9,386 nucleotides of DNA, taken from Burkholderiales bacterium UBA2459 (GTDB lineage Bacteria > Pseudomonadota > Gammaproteobacteria > Burkholderiales > Burkholderiaceae_E). The notes below the pieces were generated by a model. It was given only the letters and a program-made list of their open reading frames with translations. It had not been told where the DNA came from and did not search any database. A program made the translations under genes and the position numbers. Numbering within the stretch: the first letter of the stretch is position 1; every line of letters starts with the position of its first letter. Below, one piece after another: positions 6,617-9,386 of this stretch. Location of the stretch: assembly GCA_002342365.1 (NCBI GenBank), contig DDPV01000044.1:87234-96619 (forward strand), written 5' to 3'.

Positions 6617-7399
6617 TTAACGACATTCGATCCTAGCAGTGTCTGAATTTCCCTGCGCGGCAACCGATGCTGTAGCGCGGTCAATTTCGCGGTCCGTCAT
6701 TTCGACTTTTCCGAGGTAGCGATGCGCCTGATAGTTGAGGTCTTGATCAAATTCCACCCAAAGTGGCTGCGCAGTTGGAATATTGAGCTCGACAATCTCT
6801 TGGTCTGAAATTTGCGCCAGATGCTTCAAAAGCGCCCGGATCGAGTTGCCATGCGCAGAGATCAACAGCTGCCGCCCGCTGAGAACCGCCGGAGCGATGC
6901 GCTGCTCCCAAAAAGGGACCACGCGTGCAACCGTATCTTGCAAACATTCGGTACGAGGAATCTGTCCTGGCGGCACATCGGCATAACGCGGATCGCAGTC
7001 GCTTTCTCGGGGGTCGCCCGCTGGCAGCGGTTTGGGCGCAACCGCGTAAGCGCGTCGCCAGATCAAGACCTGGTCATCGCCATACTGGGCGGCGGTCTCG
7101 GCTTTGTTGAGGCCTTGCAGCGCGCCGTAATGTCGTTCATTGAGCTGCCAGGCCGAGTGCACCGGAACCCACATTCGGTCCATGGTTTCGAGCACCAGCC
7201 ACAGGCTGTGGATCGCGCGGCGAAGTCTTGAGGTGAAGGCCATATCGACTTTGTAGCCATGTGCGCGTAACAATGCCCCGGCCTGCCTCGCTTCTTCGAT
7301 GCCTTTGGCAGTCAGTGGCACATCCATCCAACCGGTAAACCGATTTTCAAGATTCCATTGGCTTTCGCCATGCCGCATGATGACAAGCTGATAACGCAT
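6617..7399 (-). CDS. gpmA: 2,3-bisphosphoglycerate-dependent phosphoglycerate mutase
   Basis: GpmA interconverts 3- and 2-phosphoglycerate in glycolysis and gluconeogenesis through a phosphohistidine intermediate. The 260-residue product starts MRYQLVIMRHGESQWN with phospho-acceptor H10. It keeps FTGWMDVPL, TSRLRRAIH with R60/R61, LNERHYGALQGLNKAETA with E88, and the second active-site histidine H183 in SAHGNS, plus the GNSIRALLKHL and NIPTAQPLWVEF blocks. It is slightly longer than E. coli GpmA (250) because of a C-terminal tail of about 15 residues. The frame is open to 7453, but ATG 7399 matches the family start. No Shine-Dalgarno sequence precedes it. A TACAAT -10-like hexamer ends only ten bases upstream, so the mRNA may be almost leaderless. 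It is divergent from the rhodanese gene and heads the gpmA-ctpA-moeB run. Confidence 0.97.
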   Translation of the reverse strand: MRYQLVIMRHGESQWNLENRFTGWMDVPLTAKGIEEARQAGALLRAHGYKVDMAFTSRLRRAIHSLWLVLETMDRMWVPVHSAWQLNERHYGALQGLNKAETAAQYGDDQVLIWRRAYAVAPKPLPAGDPRESDCDPRYADVPPGQIPRTECLQDTVARVVPFWEQRIAPAVLSGRQLLISAHGNSIRALLKHLAQISDQEIVELNIPTAQPLWVEFDQDLNYQAHRYLGKVEMTDREIDRATASVAAQGNSDTARIECR

Positions 7400-7491
7400 A
7401 GTGGGCCGTATTGTAGCGATCCGGCAACGTGGAATAATTGAGCCCCAGCGCATGCGCGCGTTTCGCTTTTTGCCCTTACCGGGAAACCACC
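7400..7491. promoter_or_regulatory. Divergent intergenic region with candidate overlapping promoters
   Basis: This 92-base gap separates gpmA (minus) from the rhodanese gene (plus), so it should hold both promoters. For gpmA, the minus strand of 7410-7415 reads TACAAT, one mismatch from TATAAT, with no good -35. For the rhodanese operon, TTGTAG at 7411-7416 and AATAAT at 7433-7438 are 16 bases apart, matching 3/6 and 5/6 of the sigma70 consensus. The two elements share bases, so polymerase binding on one strand could exclude the other. No operator palindrome was seen. Confidence 0.35.
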
Positions 7492-7899
7492 ATGCAGTTT
7501 CTTGTCGACAATATTTTTCTGATCATGATGGCACTCACCTCAGGCGGTTTGCTGCTGTGGCCGTCGATTCGTGATCGCGCAGGTGGCGAGCGGCTCGATA
7601 ATGTCACGGCAACCCGGCTGATGAATGACGAAGATCCAACGCTGATCGATGTGCGAACACCGGTCGAATACGACGCCGGTCATTTGCTGAGGGCAAAGAG
7701 CATTCCCCTGGCCGACCTGCCCAAACGGGTTACAGAGATCAAGGGCAAGAAAAAGCCTGTCTTGGTGGTCGATGGCGATGGATCCAAAGCAGCTAAAGCA
7801 AGCGCGATCATTCGCGAGGCTGGCATCGAGCGTGTTTACATCCTCGCTGGCGGTGTGGCGGCCTGGCGGGCAGCAAGCCTGCCCTTGGTAAAGTCCTAA
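7492..7899 (+). CDS. Membrane-anchored rhodanese-like protein lacking the catalytic cysteine
   Basis: The 135-residue protein has one N-terminal hydrophobic segment (about 3-23, with FLIMMALTSGGLLLW) followed by a single rhodanese domain. The domain is recognisable by LIDVRTPVEYDAGHLLRAKSIPL (start split at D53-V54-R55), the strand VLVVDGDGSKA and the C-terminal ILAGGVAAWRAASLP. In active rhodaneses the loop after the VLVV-type strand begins with the sulfur-carrying cysteine (C-x-x-G-x-R); here that position is D94, and the whole protein contains no cysteine. Sulfurtransferase activity is therefore unlikely, and a binding or scaffold role may remain. The ATG at 7492 fits the family start MQFLVDN; the frame is open further upstream only through a TTG at 7438. 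It is followed after 16 bases by grxC, and then secB and gpsA, a gene order I recall from Burkholderiales. Confidence 0.9.
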   Translation: MQFLVDNIFLIMMALTSGGLLLWPSIRDRAGGERLDNVTATRLMNDEDPTLIDVRTPVEYDAGHLLRAKSIPLADLPKRVTEIKGKKKPVLVVDGDGSKAAKASAIIREAGIERVYILAGGVAAWRAASLPLVKS

Positions 7900-7915
7900 C
7901 AAGGAGGATTTCTGC

Positions 7916-8179
7916 ATGCACGCAGCCGTTTTGATGTATAGCACCGCGATCTGCCCCTACTGTCAACGGGCTGAGCAGTTGTTGCGAGCCCGTGGCGTTG
8001 AGCACATCGAGAAAATCCGCATTGACCTCGAACCGTCACGTCGAGACGAGATGATGCAACGGACTGGCCGGAGAACGGTGCCGCAGATTTACATCGGCCA
8101 AACCCATGTCGGTGGCTTTGACGATTTGTCGGCGCTTGACCGTGCTGGAGGTCTGATGCCTTTGCTTGCGCCGGCCTGA
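7916..8179 (+). CDS. grxC: Glutaredoxin 3 (GrxC)
   Basis: A dithiol glutaredoxin that uses glutathione to reduce protein disulfides and mixed disulfides in the cytoplasm. The 87-residue product has the standard small thioredoxin-like fold: strand AVLMYST, the redox centre CPYC at 13-16, the cis-proline loop TVPQIYI at 54-60 and the glutathione-binding GGFDDL at 66-71. Length and motifs match bacterial GrxC. A strong Shine-Dalgarno sequence (AAGGAGG, 7901-7907) lies nine bases ahead of the ATG and 16 bases separate it from the rhodanese gene, so the two are surely co-transcribed. Placement next to secB is a common betaproteobacterial arrangement. Confidence 0.97.
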   Translation: MHAAVLMYSTAICPYCQRAEQLLRARGVEHIEKIRIDLEPSRRDEMMQRTGRRTVPQIYIGQTHVGGFDDLSALDRAGGLMPLLAPA

Positions 8180-8187
8180 GCCGCGTC

Positions 8188-8220
8188 GCCGAGCGGTCAG
8201 CCCTTGTTGGCTGCGCCGGC
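8188..8220 (+). terminator. GC-rich stem-loop between grxC and secB, possible attenuator
   Basis: The transcript can fold into an interrupted 12-base-pair hairpin: GCCG 8188-8191 with CGGC 8217-8220, GCG 8193-8195 with CGC 8214-8216, and CAGCC 8198-8202 with GGCTG 8209-8213, around the loop CTTGTT, with bulged A8192 and G8196-T8197. It begins eight bases after the grxC stop. No T-run follows (TGAAAG instead), so it is not a standard intrinsic terminator. It could weaken readthrough or mark an mRNA end. The rest of the 96-base gap shows no convincing promoter for secB. Confidence 0.35.
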
Positions 8221-8262
8221 TGAAAGCGAATGTCAACCCATTTTGTCTACTTAATCACGTTT

Positions 8263-8267
8263 AAGGA
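8263..8267 (+). promoter_or_regulatory. Ribosome-binding site that decides the secB start
   Basis: AAGGA at 8263-8267 is eight bases from the ATG at 8276 but directly abuts the upstream in-frame ATG at 8267, which it therefore cannot serve. This supports the start giving MADEQQ, which also agrees with the usual SecB N-terminus. Confidence 0.65.
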
Positions 8268-8275
8268 TGCAGGCC

Positions 8276-8797
8276 ATGGCCGATGAGCAACAATCCGCTG
8301 GTGAAATCGGCGAACAAGCAGCGCAATTTTCGATTCAGCGCATTTACCTCAAAGATATGTCGCTCGAGTTGCCCAATGCCCCGCAGATTTTTCTGGAGGC
8401 CAGCGCACCCAGCGTTGAAATCCAGCTCGATATCACCAATGAGACGCTCGCTGAAGGTGTTCATGAAACAGCGGTGCGGGTGACAGTCACCGCCAAGATG
8501 GCTGAGAAAGTCGCCTTTCTTATCGAAGCCACCCAGGCCGGTATTTTCACATCGCAGGGTATCGGCGCAGATCAAATGGAAGCGGTGGCTAATATGCTTT
8601 GTCCGAGCATTATTTACCCCTACTTGCGATCGAACATTGCCGACGCGGTCCAGCGTAGCGGGTTCCCGCCGGTTCACCTCGCTGAGATCAACTTCGAAGC
8701 GCTTTATCAACAGCGGCTAGCCGAGCAGCAGACGCAAGCTGCAGGCCAGCAGCCCGCTTCGACTGGAAACGGCTCGGGCATTATCCTGCCGCACTGA
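8276..8797 (+). CDS. secB: Protein-export chaperone SecB
   Basis: SecB is a tetrameric cytoplasmic chaperone that holds secretory precursors unfolded and delivers them to SecA. The 173-residue product shows the acidic N-terminus (MADEQQ), FSIQRIYLKDMSLELPNAP (split after YLKD), the EIQLDITNETL strand, VTVTAKM, FLIEATQAGIF, the MLCPSIIYPYLRSNIADAV block, the proline-containing GFPPVHLAEINFEALY segment and a Gln-rich C-terminal tail. Length and order of motifs match proteobacterial SecB. Start 8276 is favoured over 8267 by ribosome-binding-site spacing and by homology. It is separated from grxC by a 96-base gap containing a hairpin, and gpsA starts 37 bases downstream. Confidence 0.97.
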   Translation: MADEQQSAGEIGEQAAQFSIQRIYLKDMSLELPNAPQIFLEASAPSVEIQLDITNETLAEGVHETAVRVTVTAKMAEKVAFLIEATQAGIFTSQGIGADQMEAVANMLCPSIIYPYLRSNIADAVQRSGFPPVHLAEINFEALYQQRLAEQQTQAAGQQPASTGNGSGIILPH

Positions 8798-8834
8798 AGA
8801 CTTTTCGCGATGTGCAAGCGAAGCTAAGGCGGCG

Positions 8835-9386
8835 ATGCGGGTTGCAGTCGTCGGAGCCGGAGCCTGGGGGAGCGCCTTGTCGATTCACATGGCCAGACAG
8901 CACGAGACGCTGCTGTGGGCCCGCGATCCGCAGCAGGCGCAGTGCATGCAAGCCGATCGGGAAAACCGTCGCTACCTGCCTGGCATTCATTTTCCGTCTT
9001 CGCTGCAAGTTACTTCGAGCCTTGAGCATGCGCTTGATGGGTGCTCATTGTGGGTGATCGCCTGCCCGATGGCCGGGCTCAGAGACTGTCTGCGCCGCAT
9101 GCTGCCTTTGCGTGCGATCGCGCAGTGGCCAGTCGTGCTTTGGCTCTGCAAGGGGATCGAGCGTGGCAGCGGGATGTTAGCCCACCAGGTCATCGAACAA
9201 ACGGTGCCTGGCCTCAAGGCTGCGGCGCTCAGCGGTCCCAGTTTTGCGCAGGAAACCGCAGCCGGGCTTCCCGTGGCGCTGGTGGTGGCAGGGGCGCACC
9301 CTGAGTGCGTAGTGCTTGCCCGGGAGGCTCTGCACCACGGGGCGATGCGCTTATACGCCAACCCGGACGTGCTGGGCGTTGAACTG
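8835..9386 (+). CDS. gpsA: NAD(P)H-dependent glycerol-3-phosphate dehydrogenase, 3' end beyond window
   Basis: GpsA reduces dihydroxyacetone phosphate to sn-glycerol-3-phosphate, the backbone for phospholipid synthesis. The window holds the first 184 codons, still open at the right edge; full-length members are about 330 residues. The N-terminal Rossmann motif is VVGAGAWGSAL (GAGAWG at 7-12), followed by NRRYLPGI, the hinge region WLCKGIERGSG containing the conserved lysine, SGPSFAQE with AAGLP, and finally YANPDVLGVEL, the start of the helical domain just before the family's GGALKN segment. AAGG at 8826-8829 is five bases before the ATG at 8835. It probably shares a transcript with secB. The secB-gpsA pair is widespread in proteobacteria, consistent with a link between envelope protein export and lipid supply. 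Confidence 0.96.
   Translation, partial: MRVAVVGAGAWGSALSIHMARQHETLLWARDPQQAQCMQADRENRRYLPGIHFPSSLQVTSSLEHALDGCSLWVIACPMAGLRDCLRRMLPLRAIAQWPVVLWLCKGIERGSGMLAHQVIEQTVPGLKAAALSGPSFAQETAAGLPVALVVAGAHPECVVLAREALHHGAMRLYANPDVLGVEL

Noticed and set aside
7492..8179. Rhodanese plus glutaredoxin as a sulfide/cyanide detoxification module
   Set aside because: The rhodanese domain lacks its catalytic cysteine and the pair belongs to a common housekeeping order with secB-gpsA.
1..9386. Mobile elements, CRISPR, toxin-antitoxin or defence genes
   Set aside because: Every gene over 100 codons is a recognised core gene; no transposase, integrase, long direct or terminal repeats, or composition break was seen.

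Overview
This window looks like ordinary chromosomal core genome from a betaproteobacterium, most likely order Burkholderiales (Alcaligenaceae-like, family uncertain). Three things support this. Protein matches are close to the family consensus throughout. The DksA has the cysteine-poor zinc-finger form I associate with this group. The blocks dksA-hslVU-argB-HAD and moeB-ctpA-gpmA / rhodanese-grxC-secB-gpsA are arrangements I recall from that order. The DNA is GC-rich, gene-dense and uniform. I see no tRNA, rRNA, CRISPR array, insertion sequence, prophage or other sign of transfer.

Left block (plus strand, 92-4138): dksA overlaps hslV, and hslV overlaps hslU by ATGA. hslU is followed closely by argB and then a HAD-family phosphatase. 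The first three tie the stringent-response RNA polymerase cofactor to the two-part heat-shock protease. argB is the second step of arginine synthesis. The HAD enzyme is probably a nucleotidase.

Middle block (minus strand, 7399 down to 4192): gpmA (glycolysis), then a periplasmic S41/PDZ carboxy-terminal processing protease (ctpA), then a MoeB/ThiF-type ubiquitin-like-protein adenylyltransferase that must begin at a TTG codon. It converges on the HAD gene across a 53-base gap. A possible 34-codon leader ORF with its own ribosome-binding site lies between gpmA and ctpA.

Right block (plus strand, 7492 to the window end): a membrane-anchored rhodanese-like protein, glutaredoxin 3, the SecB chaperone and the first 184 codons of gpsA. 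It diverges from gpmA across a 92-base gap that may hold overlapping promoters.

I found no undescribed multi-gene system. The points most worth a second look are the rhodanese-like domain with aspartate in place of its catalytic cysteine, the possible leader ORF ahead of ctpA, a sigma32-like element inside dksA upstream of hslVU, and the degenerate zinc finger of DksA. All functional calls come from recognising motifs by eye; no database search was run.
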